Shown here: positions 15,460-24,395 of the stretch, in pieces
Position numbering within the stretch: position 1 is the first letter of the stretch
How the letters are laid out: each line of letters begins with the position of its first letter
NCBI GenBank assembly: GCA_050633465.1
Contig: JBOEGO010000002.1
Coordinates: 372,001-436,000, forward strand
DNA length: 64,000 nucleotides
Source of the DNA: UBA3069 sp050633465
Lineage (GTDB): Bacteria > Pseudomonadota > Alphaproteobacteria > Rhodobacterales > Rhodobacteraceae
Reading direction: 5' to 3'
Translations under genes and position numbers: made by a program
The notes under the pieces: generated by a model
Told to the model about the DNA's origin: nothing
Databases searched by the model: none
Seen by the model: the letters and a program-made list of their open reading frames with translations, nothing else

Positions 15460-16374
15460 ATGCGTTTGAAATCCACTCTGTCCGCGATCGCCATCATGGC
15501 TGCGGCCCCCGTATTCGCCGATTGTGATAACGTCATCTTTTCCGATGTGGGCTGGACCGATATCACCACCACTACATCCGCCACCAAACATGTGCTAGAG
15601 GCACTTGGCTATGACGTGGACCTAAAGGTGCTGTCGGTTCCCGTCACCTTCGCCTCGCTGGAAAGCGACGATGTCGACGTGTTTCTGGGCAACTGGATGC
15701 CTGCCCAGAACGGCGCGATCAAACCCTATCTGGACAGCGGCGAAATCGAAACAGTGGCTGTTAACCTTGTGGGCACAAAATACACCCTCGCCGTGCCCGC
15801 CTATACCTATGAAAAAGGTCTGAAAACCTATGGTGATATCGCCAAGTTCAAGGACAGCCTTGAGGGTAAGATTTTCGGCATCGAGCCGGGCAACGAGGGC
15901 AACGGTTACCTTGTGTCCCTGATTGATGAAAACAAACACGGGCTGGACGGGTTCGAAGTGGTCGAATCCTCGGAACAGGGGATGCTGGCGCAGGTTGATC
16001 GCGCCTATGGCAAGGGCGAAGACGTGGTTTTCCTTGGCTGGGAACCCCACCCCATGAACGCCAATTTCGAACTGAAATACCTGACCGGCGGCGAGGATTT
16101 CTTTGGCGGTGAAGGCGTGGTGAACACCGTCACACGCAAGGGTTACGTGGCTGAATGCCCCAATGTGGGCAAGCTGTTGGGCAATCTGAAATTCACCCTG
16201 CCGATGGAAAACCAGATCATGGGCGAAATTCTGGACAAGGGCGAAGACGCCGATGACGCCACCGAGGCATGGTTGAAAGCCAACCCCGAGGCTTGGGCCG
16301 GCTGGCTGGACGGTGTCACCACCAAGGACGGTGGCGATGCAATGACGGCCGTGAAAGCCGCGCTGAAAATGTAA
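15460..16374 (+). CDS. choX: Choline ABC transporter substrate-binding protein
   Basis: 304 residues. The signal peptide MRLKSTLSAIAIMAAAPVFA is followed by the mature start DCDNVIFSDVGWTDITTTTS. Recognisable choline/betaine-binding segments include VFLGNWMPAQ and VFLGWEPHPMN, whose aromatic residues form the cage around the quaternary ammonium. It delivers choline from the periplasm to ChoWV. The ATG at 15460 is selected by the signal peptide and the leader GTCAGGGAATATAAT. First gene of choXWV, divergent from bet genes. Confidence 0.95.
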   Translation: MRLKSTLSAIAIMAAAPVFADCDNVIFSDVGWTDITTTTSATKHVLEALGYDVDLKVLSVPVTFASLESDDVDVFLGNWMPAQNGAIKPYLDSGEIETVAVNLVGTKYTLAVPAYTYEKGLKTYGDIAKFKDSLEGKIFGIEPGNEGNGYLVSLIDENKHGLDGFEVVESSEQGMLAQVDRAYGKGEDVVFLGWEPHPMNANFELKYLTGGEDFFGGEGVVNTVTRKGYVAECPNVGKLLGNLKFTLPMENQIMGEILDKGEDADDATEAWLKANPEAWAGWLDGVTTKDGGDAMTAVKAALKM

Positions 16375-16381
16375 ACGACCC

Positions 16382-16418
16382 GAACCGCCCCCGTCTGCAT
16401 CCGCTTCGGGGGCGGTTC
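16382..16418 (+). terminator. Intercistronic hairpin between choX and choW
   Basis: GAACCGCCCCCG (16382-16393) and CGGGGGCGGTTC (16407-16418) form a 12-bp perfect stem with a 13-nt loop, 5 nt after the choX stop. No T-run follows. Such stems after binding-protein genes usually protect the upstream mRNA 3' end or cause partial termination, giving more binding protein than permease. Confidence 0.7.
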
Positions 16419-16501
16419 AACATCCGGTGACCGACCGCCAGACCGGATAAAACCAGACGTCACAAGACGCGGACACCAACAGGGAAAAGCAAGGAAACGC
16501 A

Positions 16502-17347
16502 ATGGCTTCAGTCATGGACTGGCTGGAAGACGAGAAGATCCCGGTGGGCAAGACCGCCAAGAGCATCTTCGACTTCCTAAAAGACAATTTCGAAGGCGTG
16601 TTCGACACCATATCGACCATTCTGGAACATATGATCGACGGCATTTTATGGGTTCTACAGGCACCGCACCCGCTGTTGATGGTGGTGATTTTTGCCGCTC
16701 TTGCCTATGCGCTGCAACGCAGTTGGAAGGTCGCGCTGTTCGTCGGTTTGGGCATGTTGTTCGTGATCAACCAAGGCTATTGGGAGGAAACAACCGAAAG
16801 CCTGACGCTGGTGTTATCGGCCTGCGTGGTCTGTATGGGGGTGGGCGTGCCCATCGGCATCGCCGCCGCGCACCGGCCCAAATTATACGCATGGATGCGC
16901 CCGGTTCTGGACCTGATGCAAACCCTGCCCACATTCGTCTATCTTATTCCCGCCATTGTGTTTTTCGGCATCGGCATGGTGCCCGGCCTGCTGGCCACGG
17001 TGATCTTCGTGCTGCCCGCGCCGATCCGCTTGACGCAACTGGGCATCTCTTCGACACCCCAAGCCCTGCTAGAGGCGGTGCGCGCATTCGGCGCCACGCC
17101 GCGCCAAACCCTGTGGAAGGTCGAATTGCCCTATGCCCTGCCGCAAATCATGGCGGGCCTGAACCAGACCATCATGTTGTCCCTGTCGATGGTGGTGATC
17201 GCCGCGCTTGTCGGGGCCGACGGCTTGGGCGTGCCAGTGATGCGCGCGCTTGGTCAGGTCAACACCGCCCTTGGCTTTGAATCAGGGTTTATCATCGTGG
17301 TGGTCGCCATCATTCTGGACCGGATGCTAAGAATGGAACGCAAATGA
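16502..17347 (+). CDS. choW: Choline ABC transporter permease
   Basis: 281 residues with about six hydrophobic helices (for example LMVVIFAALAYALQ, LVLSACVVCMGVGVPIGIAA, TFVYLIPAIVFFGIGMVPGL). The EAA loop motif appears as LLEAVRAFGATPRQTLWKVE, which contacts the ATPase. It belongs to the ProW/OpuAB type. The GTSQ-like cytoplasmic N-terminus is hydrophilic. It overlaps choV by 4 nt (ATGA). Inner-membrane channel of choline uptake. Confidence 0.94.
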   Translation: MASVMDWLEDEKIPVGKTAKSIFDFLKDNFEGVFDTISTILEHMIDGILWVLQAPHPLLMVVIFAALAYALQRSWKVALFVGLGMLFVINQGYWEETTESLTLVLSACVVCMGVGVPIGIAAAHRPKLYAWMRPVLDLMQTLPTFVYLIPAIVFFGIGMVPGLLATVIFVLPAPIRLTQLGISSTPQALLEAVRAFGATPRQTLWKVELPYALPQIMAGLNQTIMLSLSMVVIAALVGADGLGVPVMRALGQVNTALGFESGFIIVVVAIILDRMLRMERK

Positions 17348-18366
17348 CAGCCGTAATTTTTGATAATGTTTCCATCGTGTTCGGTGACAAACCGGACAGC
17401 GCCCTGCCCCTGATGGACAAGGGGCAGAACCGCACCGAAATCCAGCAGGACACGGGGCAGGTTCTGGGGGTGCACAACTGCTCTCTCACGGTTGAAGAGG
17501 GCGAAATACTGGTCCTGATGGGCCTGTCCGGGTCGGGCAAATCCACCCTGCTGCGCGCCGTCAACGGGTTGAACCCGGTGGTGCGCGGCCATGTCGAGGT
17601 GACAACAAAAGAAGGCATGAAAAACGTCACCCACGCCGATGCCAAAACCCTGCGCGCCATCCGGCAAAGCAACGTGGCGATGGTGTTTCAACAATTCGGC
17701 CTGCTGCCATGGCGCACGGTGCGCGAAAATGTCGGGCTGGGGCTGGAACTGGCGGGCATTGATGCAGGCGAACGCAATGCCCGCGTCGAAACCCAGCTGG
17801 AACTGGTCGGACTGGCCGATTGGGCCGATCAAAAGGTCAGCGCCCTGTCCGGCGGCATGCAGCAACGGGTCGGCCTCGCACGCGCCTTCGCGACCGAGGC
17901 CCCGATCCTGCTGATGGACGAACCCTTTTCGGCGCTTGACCCGCTGATCCGCACCCACTTGCAGGACGAACTGCTAGACCTGCAATCGCGCCTGAAACGC
18001 ACCATCATTTTCGTCAGTCACGATCTGGACGAAGCGTTCAAAATCGGCAACCGCATCGCGATAATGGAGGGCGGGCGCATCGTGCAATGCGGCACCCCGC
18101 AGGAAATTTTCACCAAGCCCGCGAATGACTACGTGGCCGAATTCGTCGCCCATATGAACCCGCTTGGCGTGTTGACCGCGGGCGATGTGATGGAAGCAGC
18201 CACAGGCGCAACCGGCGAAACAGTGGCGATCAGCACCCCGATCCGCGACGTGATGGAGGCCGCAAAAACCGCAGATTCACCGCTGGCCGTCACCCGCGAC
18301 GGCGCTATCGTAGGACAGATCAGCACGCAAACCCTGCTGGCCCGCCTGCTGGATCCACGCGGCTAA
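17344..18366 (+). CDS. choV: Choline ABC transporter ATP-binding protein
   Basis: 340 residues. Walker A is GLSGSGKSTLLRAVNG, the ABC signature LSGGMQQRVGLARA, Walker B ILLMDEPFSALDP, and the switch His is in IIFVSHDLDEAFKIG. The extended N-terminus (residues about 1-45, including DKGQNRTEIQQDTGQVLGVH) is characteristic of ChoV proteins. The C-terminal tail (about 270-340) is a shortened CBS-like region. It powers ChoW. The start overlaps choW (ATGA), and a terminator follows at 18387-18419. Confidence 0.95.
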   Translation: MTAVIFDNVSIVFGDKPDSALPLMDKGQNRTEIQQDTGQVLGVHNCSLTVEEGEILVLMGLSGSGKSTLLRAVNGLNPVVRGHVEVTTKEGMKNVTHADAKTLRAIRQSNVAMVFQQFGLLPWRTVRENVGLGLELAGIDAGERNARVETQLELVGLADWADQKVSALSGGMQQRVGLARAFATEAPILLMDEPFSALDPLIRTHLQDELLDLQSRLKRTIIFVSHDLDEAFKIGNRIAIMEGGRIVQCGTPQEIFTKPANDYVAEFVAHMNPLGVLTAGDVMEAATGATGETVAISTPIRDVMEAAKTADSPLAVTRDGAIVGQISTQTLLARLLDPRG

Positions 18367-18386
18367 CCCCGCATAAAATCTAACTA

Positions 18387-18419
18387 AAAAGGGCTCAGTC
18401 ACGAAAACTGCGCCCTTTT
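18387..18419 (+). terminator. Terminator of choXWV
   Basis: AAAAGGGC (18387-18394) pairs with GCCCTTTT (18412-18419), followed by GCTTTTTC. It lies 20 nt after the choV stop. The A and T tails also allow function on the minus strand for the DMT transporter gene. Confidence 0.7.
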
Positions 18420-18420
18420 G

Positions 18421-18452
18421 CTTTTTCTTGGTAAAATACTCCCGCCGGAGGC
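18421..18452. repeat. Dispersed intergenic repeat, copy A
   Basis: The sequence reads CTTTTTCTTGG, then TAAA, ATACTC and CCGCCGGAGGC. Two further copies, in opposite orientation to each other, occur at 54472-54504 and 54525-54556. A partial copy (minus strand AAATACTCTCGCCGGAGGC) lies just upstream of betB at 13230-13250. This is a short family-specific repeat rather than a mobile element with genes. Confidence 0.7.
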
Positions 18453-18489
18453 TCCGCCGCAGCAGCCCGCCACCACAGAGCGAATGATA

Positions 18490-19389
18490 TCACACCTTGG
18501 TCGCCTGAACCCCCGGTGTGATGCGCCGGTTCAACACTGCCTCGCGCCAGGTGATAAACACCACCGCGCCCAAAATCACCAAACCACCGAACACCACCCA
18601 AATGTCGAATGCCTCGCCAAACACGGTCATGCCCAGAATGGTCGCCCATATCAGTTGCAAAAACGTCACCGGCTGCGTTGCCGTCAACGGCGCGGCGGCA
18701 AAGGCGAGTGTCATGGTATAATGGCCCAGGGTGGCCACGAATGCCGTCAGCGTCAGCAACCCGACCACCGTCCAGCTGGGCGTGACCCAGTTCGCCGCAG
18801 CCATCGGCGCCAGCCCGATCGCCACAGTCACCGACAACATGGCAACCACCACCGCCGGATCCGCCTCGTCCGAGGCCATCTTGCCCGTCAGGAACGATCC
18901 GGCAAAGGCCATGGTGGCGATCAGCATCGCGTAATGGCCGGGTTCGATTTCACGCAAACCGGGGCGCAGCACGATCATCACACCTATCAATGCGACACCA
19001 ATGGCTATGATACGGCGCAGGGCCAGACGCTCCCCTAAAAACAGCGCCGCCCCCAGTGTCACATAAACGGGCGACAGGTAATTCATCGCCGTCACATCCT
19101 GTAATGAAATATGCACCATCGCATAAAACCACAGCGCCACACCCACGGTGTGAAACGCGCCGCGCAGGGCAAATATCTTTAGCATCCGTTTGCTGGGGCG
19201 GGCGCGCAGCAGGGGGCGCAGGATTGGTATAAAAAACACCAACCCTATGGAATACCTTAGAAAAGCGGCTTCTGGTGCGGGGATAGATGGCCCTGTATAG
19301 CGCACCAATCCCGTGACCCCGACGAATAACATGCCCGTCAGGACCATCCATAAAATGCCCTTTACGGGCTGCGGATTATCATTTTGCAT
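18490..19389 (-). CDS. EamA/DMT-family permease
   Basis: 299 residues with about ten hydrophobic helices arranged as two EamA repeats (ILWMVLTGMLFVGVTGLVRY in the first; HYAMLIATMAFAGSFLTGKM opening the second). The family comprises inner-membrane drug/metabolite exporters, sometimes of amino acids or S-adenosylmethionine. The substrate is not deducible. It is on the same strand as the LysE exporter 54 bp upstream and could be co-transcribed with it. Confidence 0.9.
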   Translation of the reverse strand: MQNDNPQPVKGILWMVLTGMLFVGVTGLVRYTGPSIPAPEAAFLRYSIGLVFFIPILRPLLRARPSKRMLKIFALRGAFHTVGVALWFYAMVHISLQDVTAMNYLSPVYVTLGAALFLGERLALRRIIAIGVALIGVMIVLRPGLREIEPGHYAMLIATMAFAGSFLTGKMASDEADPAVVVAMLSVTVAIGLAPMAAANWVTPSWTVVGLLTLTAFVATLGHYTMTLAFAAAPLTATQPVTFLQLIWATILGMTVFGEAFDIWVVFGGLVILGAVVFITWREAVLNRRITPGVQATKV

Positions 19390-19443
19390 AGCGGATGGTT
19401 AGCATGTTCATCAGCCGCTGCAAGCAAAAGCTGCACCCGCAAG

Positions 19444-20046
19444 TCAGCCACCGAACACCAGCTTCGCCGCTATGGCCCACATGATCGCACCGACCAAGGC
19501 ATCCAACACACGCCAGGCCAAAGCACGCGCAAACAGCGGCGCCAGAAAACGCGCACCATATCCCAAAGCAAAGAAAAACACGAAGCTGGCTGTCATTGCC
19601 CCGATGGCAAACCACAACCGGCTGTCCTGCTGCGCCGAAATCGACCCCAGCAACACAACCGTATCCAGATAGACATGCGGGTTGGCCCATGTCAGCAACA
19701 GGCAGGTGATCAACGCCTTGCGCAGGCTGCCCGCAGTGGCCGCACCATCGGTGTCCAACACCTCGCCACCGCGCCACGCGGCCAGAAACGCCCGTGCGCC
19801 GTAAACAATCAGGAATGCAGCACCGCCATAGCGCATCACCGGTTCCAGCCATGGCACCAGTTCGACCATCACACCAAACCCCGCCACACCTGCCGCGATC
19901 AGAATTGCATCGGACAGCGCACAGGTCAGCGACACGGCAAACACATGCGAACGGCGCAGCCCCTGCCGCAACACAAATGCGTTTTGCGCCCCGATGGCAA
20001 GGATCAGCGACAGACCAAGGGAAAACCCTGCAATTGCGGATGACAT
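19444..20046 (-). CDS. LysE/ArgO-type amino-acid exporter
   Basis: 200 residues with six hydrophobic segments. The ArgO/LysE hallmarks are LGLSLILAIGAQNAFVLRQG at the N-terminus and LLTWANPHVYLDTVVLLGSI in the middle. It probably exports basic amino acids such as arginine or lysine across the inner membrane. The ATG at 20046 has a perfect AGGAGG leader. No ArgP-type LysR gene is adjacent, so regulation is unclear. Confidence 0.92.
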   Translation of the reverse strand: MSSAIAGFSLGLSLILAIGAQNAFVLRQGLRRSHVFAVSLTCALSDAILIAAGVAGFGVMVELVPWLEPVMRYGGAAFLIVYGARAFLAAWRGGEVLDTDGAATAGSLRKALITCLLLTWANPHVYLDTVVLLGSISAQQDSRLWFAIGAMTASFVFFFALGYGARFLAPLFARALAWRVLDALVGAIMWAIAAKLVFGG

Positions 20047-20445
20047 GGTTTTTCCTCCTGCTTATCCCGCCCGTTTCATCGCGAAATTCGGGCGAAAGCG
20101 CAACACCGCAACGGCCATCCCCATGGCAAAATCCCCATGGCACAATCCGCTGCGGAACGGGAACACCCGCAACGCCCATAAAAAAGTTGAAAAAATGCAT
20201 GTCTGGCGCAAAAATATGTGAATTAACCCTCATTATAGTTATATTTAGACAATCAATTTACTGTGCCGCCCATACAAATACCTGTCCCGCTCTGCGCACC
20301 AACCCCATTGCGCAACATAAGAAGCGACCAGCAATCGCTTGAAATCTAACGACAATGCCTAAATATTTGCTTTTGCCTTTGGCGGCAATCGGGGGCCGCC
20401 TGAAAACACTCTTAACAACACTGCGCAAACCACTGAACGCAAACA
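20047..20445. other. AT-rich intergenic region
   Basis: About 400 bp without a credible gene. It is much richer in A and T than its surroundings, especially 20185-20275 (TTATAGTTATATTTAGACAA). It sits upstream of the LysE gene and downstream of yebC, so it probably contains the LysE promoter. I see no long palindrome or structural RNA. Confidence 0.5.
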
Positions 20446-20467
20446 AAAAGCGCCCGAAGGCGCTTTT
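20446..20467 (-). terminator. Terminator of the YebC-family gene
   Basis: On the minus strand: AAAAGCGCC-TTCG-GGCGCTTTT, a GC stem capped by a stable TTCG tetraloop and followed by a T-rich tract. It starts 29 nt past the stop of the YebC gene. Confidence 0.85.
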
Positions 20468-20495
20468 CACTTATCACAACCGGCTTAGAACAGGA

Positions 20496-21236
20496 TCACA
20501 GCTGTTCCATCACCTCGTCGCTGGCTTCAAAGTTGGCGGTGACGCGCTGCACGTCGTCGTCGTCCTCCAGGGCGTCGATCAGCTTCATCAGCTTTTCCAT
20601 CCCTTCCAGATCCATTTCGGTGGTGGTGGTGGGCTTCCAGATCAGCTTGGCGGATTCGCTTTCGCCAAGGGATGCCTCCAGCGCGTTGGATACATCATTC
20701 AGGTCGGTATCGGCGCACCAGATCGTATGGCCATCCTCGCCGCTTTCCACGTCTTCGGCACCGGCTTCGATGGCTGCTTCGAATACGGTGTCGGCATCGC
20801 CCACATCCGCGCCATATACCACGGCCCCCTTGCGTTCGAACATAAACCCGACCGATCCGGTTTCACCCAGATTGCCGCCATTCTTGCTGAAGGTCGAACG
20901 CACGGTGGATGCGGTGCGGTTGCGGTTGTCGGTCATGGCCTCGACGATCACGGCAACGCCATTTGGGCCATAGCCCTCGTAACGGATTTCTTCGTAATCC
21001 TCGCCCTCGCCCGCCATGGATTTCTTGATCGCACGATCAATCACATCCTTGGGCACAGATGACGACTTGGCCTCTTTTACGGCCAGACGCAGGCGCGGGT
21101 TCTTTTCGGGATCAGGGTCGCCCATTTTGGCGGCAACCGTGATTTCCTTGGATAGTTTCGAAAACAGCTTGGCGCGGATTTTGTCCTGACGCCCCTTGCG
21201 GTGCTGGATGTTTGCCCATTTTGAGTGACCGGCCAT
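20496..21236 (-). CDS. YebC/PmpR-family translation/transcription factor
   Basis: 246 residues, the normal length. Start MAGHSKWANIQHRKGRQDK is invariant in the family and fixes the ATG at 21236 with its GGAGG leader. Other conserved stretches are DRAIKKSMAGEGEDYEEIRY and NGGNLGETGSVGFMFERKG. Members act as ribosome-associated factors easing stalling at proline-rich stretches or as transcription regulators. Monocistronic with its own terminator. Confidence 0.96.
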   Translation of the reverse strand: MAGHSKWANIQHRKGRQDKIRAKLFSKLSKEITVAAKMGDPDPEKNPRLRLAVKEAKSSSVPKDVIDRAIKKSMAGEGEDYEEIRYEGYGPNGVAVIVEAMTDNRNRTASTVRSTFSKNGGNLGETGSVGFMFERKGAVVYGADVGDADTVFEAAIEAGAEDVESGEDGHTIWCADTDLNDVSNALEASLGESESAKLIWKPTTTTEMDLEGMEKLMKLIDALEDDDDVQRVTANFEASDEVMEQL

Positions 21237-21378
21237 CAGAGCCTCCGTTTGCTCGAATTTTGAAAATATGTTCCGCGCTTCTATATGACAGGGCAATGGG
21301 GGGCCGCAAGTGCAGCGCGCAATTGCACCTGCCCGCGCATGGGGTTAAGTTGGCCGCCGTGGGTGAGTAGCAATAGAA

Positions 21379-22506
21379 ATGACCGTATCCGTGCTGGACA
21401 ATTTGATCGCAGAAATACTGGCGCGGGGTCATGTCGGCCTGTCCGCAGCCGAGGCCGAAGCATTGGCCAAGGCACCCGCCACCCATCCGGTCGCGCCGCG
21501 CCTGTTGTGCGCCGATGCGTTTAATCGTGGCGATTACGCGGCCGCCATCAAATACGGCAAACGCGCCCATGTGATCCGCCCCGATGCCGAAACCGAGGAA
21601 AACCTGATTTCCTGCATGATGCGCGGCAATGCCATTGCCGAAGCAATTGATTTGACGGCGAAATCCACGCGCATGTCGATGACACGCCGCCATTCCCTGC
21701 TGGCCGAATTGCACGCCCGCGCAGGTAACACCGAACAGGCGCATGAGGCCGGGCGCAAAGCCCTGAAGTTAAAGGATGCGTCCATTCCACAGGCCACCCG
21801 CCGCGCCGCGCCAATGGTCCATGAATTCGACCCCGAACAGCCCGCCCGCAACATCATTGCCTTTTCCCTGTTTGGCACGGGCAAACGGTATCTGGACGGC
21901 GCGATCCGCAATGCGGTGGTCGCGCGTCATCTATACCCCGGCTGGACCACGCGGTTTTACATTGATGCCAGCATTCCCGATCCGGTGCGCAAGGCATTGG
22001 TCGCCAATGGTGCGCAGCTGCGTCAGGTCGATAACCTGCCTGCGGCGCGATACGGGTTGTTCTGGCGGTTTCTGGTCGAAGATGACCCCGATGTGTCGAT
22101 CTATCTGATCCGCGACGCCGATGCGGTGCTGAACATCCGTGAACGGGTCGCCGTGCAGGATTGGCTGGACAGCGGCAGGGCATTCCACGTGATGCGCGAT
22201 TATCCCAGCCATTGCGAGCTGGTTCTGGCCGGTCTGTGGGGCGCGCATCGCGGCAATATCGGCACCATGGGCAAACGTGTGCTGGCCCATGTCAAGGCGA
22301 ACGAGGGCCGCGTGAACGACCGCACCAGCGATCAGAAATTTCTGGCATCCGAAATCTGGCCACTGATGCGCGAGCGCATGTTCTGTCAGGACAGCGCATT
22401 CGGGTTTGGCCAGACACAGCCGTTTAACCCGTCATACCCCCTGCCATCATGGATGCATGTGGGGCAGGATGACGGCGTGCTGTCACCGCAAAAACCGGTG
22501 GGCTAA
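21379..22506 (+). CDS. TPR-containing glycosyltransferase-like protein
   Basis: 375 residues, soluble. Residues about 1-130 resemble helical tetratricopeptide-type repeats (AAIKYGKRAHVIRPDAETEE, LHARAGNTEQAHEAGRKALK). Residues about 155-360 resemble a GT-A glycosyltransferase or mannosyltransferase fold: AFSLFGTGKRYLDGAIRNAV, YPGWTTRFYIDASIP, then the acidic DxD-like IRDADAVLNIRE and the C-terminal FCQDSAFGFG. The donor and acceptor sugars cannot be inferred. It stands alone between two minus-strand genes. Confidence 0.65.
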   Translation: MTVSVLDNLIAEILARGHVGLSAAEAEALAKAPATHPVAPRLLCADAFNRGDYAAAIKYGKRAHVIRPDAETEENLISCMMRGNAIAEAIDLTAKSTRMSMTRRHSLLAELHARAGNTEQAHEAGRKALKLKDASIPQATRRAAPMVHEFDPEQPARNIIAFSLFGTGKRYLDGAIRNAVVARHLYPGWTTRFYIDASIPDPVRKALVANGAQLRQVDNLPAARYGLFWRFLVEDDPDVSIYLIRDADAVLNIRERVAVQDWLDSGRAFHVMRDYPSHCELVLAGLWGAHRGNIGTMGKRVLAHVKANEGRVNDRTSDQKFLASEIWPLMRERMFCQDSAFGFGQTQPFNPSYPLPSWMHVGQDDGVLSPQKPVG

Positions 22507-22511
22507 CGCGG

Positions 22512-24323
22512 CTAGAACGGCCAGATGAACGGGATGATCGCTGCCGACAACAGCCCCATCGACAGGTTCAACGGCACCCCCACCCGCAGGAAATCGGTAA
22601 ATTTATAACCGCCGGGACCATAGACCAACATATTGGTCTGATACCCGATCGGCGTGGCAAAGCTGCACGAGGCCGCCACCATCACCGCCACCACCAGCGG
22701 GCGCGGATCAACCCCCATGGCCGCCGCCAACCCGATGGCAATCGGCGTCACCACCACGGCCACCGCATTGTTGGAGACCATTTCAGTCAGCACACTGGTC
22801 AGGATATAAATCGACCAGATGATCAGCGCAGGCGGCAGGGATGACAGCCATGGCGCGACCCCTTTGACGATCAGCGCCACCGCGCCCGTGTGTTCCAATG
22901 CCGCACCAATCGCCAACATGGCAAAGATCAGCGCCAGCAAACGCCCCTCGATAAACGAAAATGCCTCGTCCGCGTCGATGCAACGCGACAGCAGCACAAT
23001 GGCGGTGGCGATCACGGCCAGCGGCAGGATCGGCGCGATACCCAACCCCGCCAGAACCACAACACCCAACAAGGCGGCAATCGCAATCGGCGCATGGCCA
23101 CGGCGAAACGCGCGGGCCGAGGGCTGCGACACATCCACCAGCTCCATTTCCTGCGCAAGGCGTTGAATATCGGCGGGCGCCCCCTCTAGCAGCAGGGTAT
23201 CACCAACCCGCACCACCAATTCTTCTAGCTGGCGACCGATGTTCTGGTTACGGCGATGCACGGCCAGCGGATAAACCCCGAACCGGCGGCGCAAACGCAA
23301 CGACCCCAACGAGCGCCCCACCATTTTACAGCCCGGCGTGATCAGCACCTCGACCGTGTTGGTTTCAACCGCCGATACCTGATCCACCCGTTTCAGGCTT
23401 TTGTTACGTTGCAGCGACAGCAATTCGGTCATTTGCGTGCGCAAAACCACGCGGTCACCCACCTCTAGCGTGACACCCTGCAGATTGCGGCGCAACGACT
23501 GGTCGCCGCGCACCACGTCAATCAATCGCACGCCCTCGCGTTTGAACAATTGCACGCCGTTAACCTCGCGCCCGATCAGATCGGAATCAGGGGGCACGAC
23601 GGCCTCGGTGAAAAATTTCATCCGGCTTTTGTCGGACAGCAGATTGGCCATGCTGTCACGTTCGGGCAATAACACAGGGCCGAACAGGCGCAGATACAAC
23701 ATGCCCCATGCCACCAGAAAAATCGCCAGCGGTGTCACCTCGAAGATGGAAAACCCCTCTAGCCCGCTGGCCCGCGCCACACCATCGACCAACAGGTTGG
23801 TGGATGTCCCGATCAGGGTCAGCGTGCCGCCCAAGATCGCGGCATAACTCAGCGGGATCAACAGCTTGGATGCCGCAATGCCCATGGTGCGCGACAATTG
23901 CACGAACACCGGCAACATCACCACGACCACGGGCGTGTTGTTCATAATGGCCGAGGAAAAGATCACGAATGCCATCAACATGCCAATCGCCAGTTTCGGG
24001 CTTTTGCGTGCATGGCGGTCGGCAATCGACGTAAACGCATCCAAGGCCCCCGTGCGCACCAGGGCCCCCATCACGATAAACATCGCCGCAATGGTCCATG
24101 GCGCGGGGTTGGACAAAACCGACAACGCCGCATCATAGGGCAACAGCCCTAGCGCCAGCATCAGCGCCGCACCGCCGATGGCCACAACCTCGGTCGGGTA
24201 ATACTCTTTGACGAAAAGGGCGAACATGCCAAGGACCACAAACAAGGTCAGAATGGCCTGTCCGGTTTGCGAAAGATTAAGTAGGTCTGCCAATGGGATG
24301 CCTGTGCGCCGGTTCTTGTTCAC
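22512..24323 (-). CDS. SLC13/DASS-family permease with two TrkA-C domains
   Basis: 603 residues. Hydrophobic helices lie at both ends, and two RCK/TrkA-C regulatory domains sit in the centre (about residues 215-390; GVRLIDVVRGDQSLRRNLQG and FGVYPLAVHRRNQNIGRQLE). The C-terminal SVLTEMVSNNAVAVVVTPIA is the typical helical-hairpin motif of SLC13 carriers. Related proteins carry sulfate, dicarboxylates or other anions with Na+. The substrate is unknown. The likely start is GTG at 24323, with a weak ribosome site; no better ATG is seen close by. Confidence 0.9.
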   Translation of the reverse strand: MNKNRRTGIPLADLLNLSQTGQAILTLFVVLGMFALFVKEYYPTEVVAIGGAALMLALGLLPYDAALSVLSNPAPWTIAAMFIVMGALVRTGALDAFTSIADRHARKSPKLAIGMLMAFVIFSSAIMNNTPVVVVMLPVFVQLSRTMGIAASKLLIPLSYAAILGGTLTLIGTSTNLLVDGVARASGLEGFSIFEVTPLAIFLVAWGMLYLRLFGPVLLPERDSMANLLSDKSRMKFFTEAVVPPDSDLIGREVNGVQLFKREGVRLIDVVRGDQSLRRNLQGVTLEVGDRVVLRTQMTELLSLQRNKSLKRVDQVSAVETNTVEVLITPGCKMVGRSLGSLRLRRRFGVYPLAVHRRNQNIGRQLEELVVRVGDTLLLEGAPADIQRLAQEMELVDVSQPSARAFRRGHAPIAIAALLGVVVLAGLGIAPILPLAVIATAIVLLSRCIDADEAFSFIEGRLLALIFAMLAIGAALEHTGAVALIVKGVAPWLSSLPPALIIWSIYILTSVLTEMVSNNAVAVVVTPIAIGLAAAMGVDPRPLVVAVMVAASCSFATPIGYQTNMLVYGPGGYKFTDFLRVGVPLNLSMGLLSAAIIPFIWPF

Positions 24324-24395
24324 GCCAGTTTCTACTATGGCCGCAACTTCGGCAAGTGCGCCGTTGGGCGCAGACGCGTAAATCCTGTGAACTGC

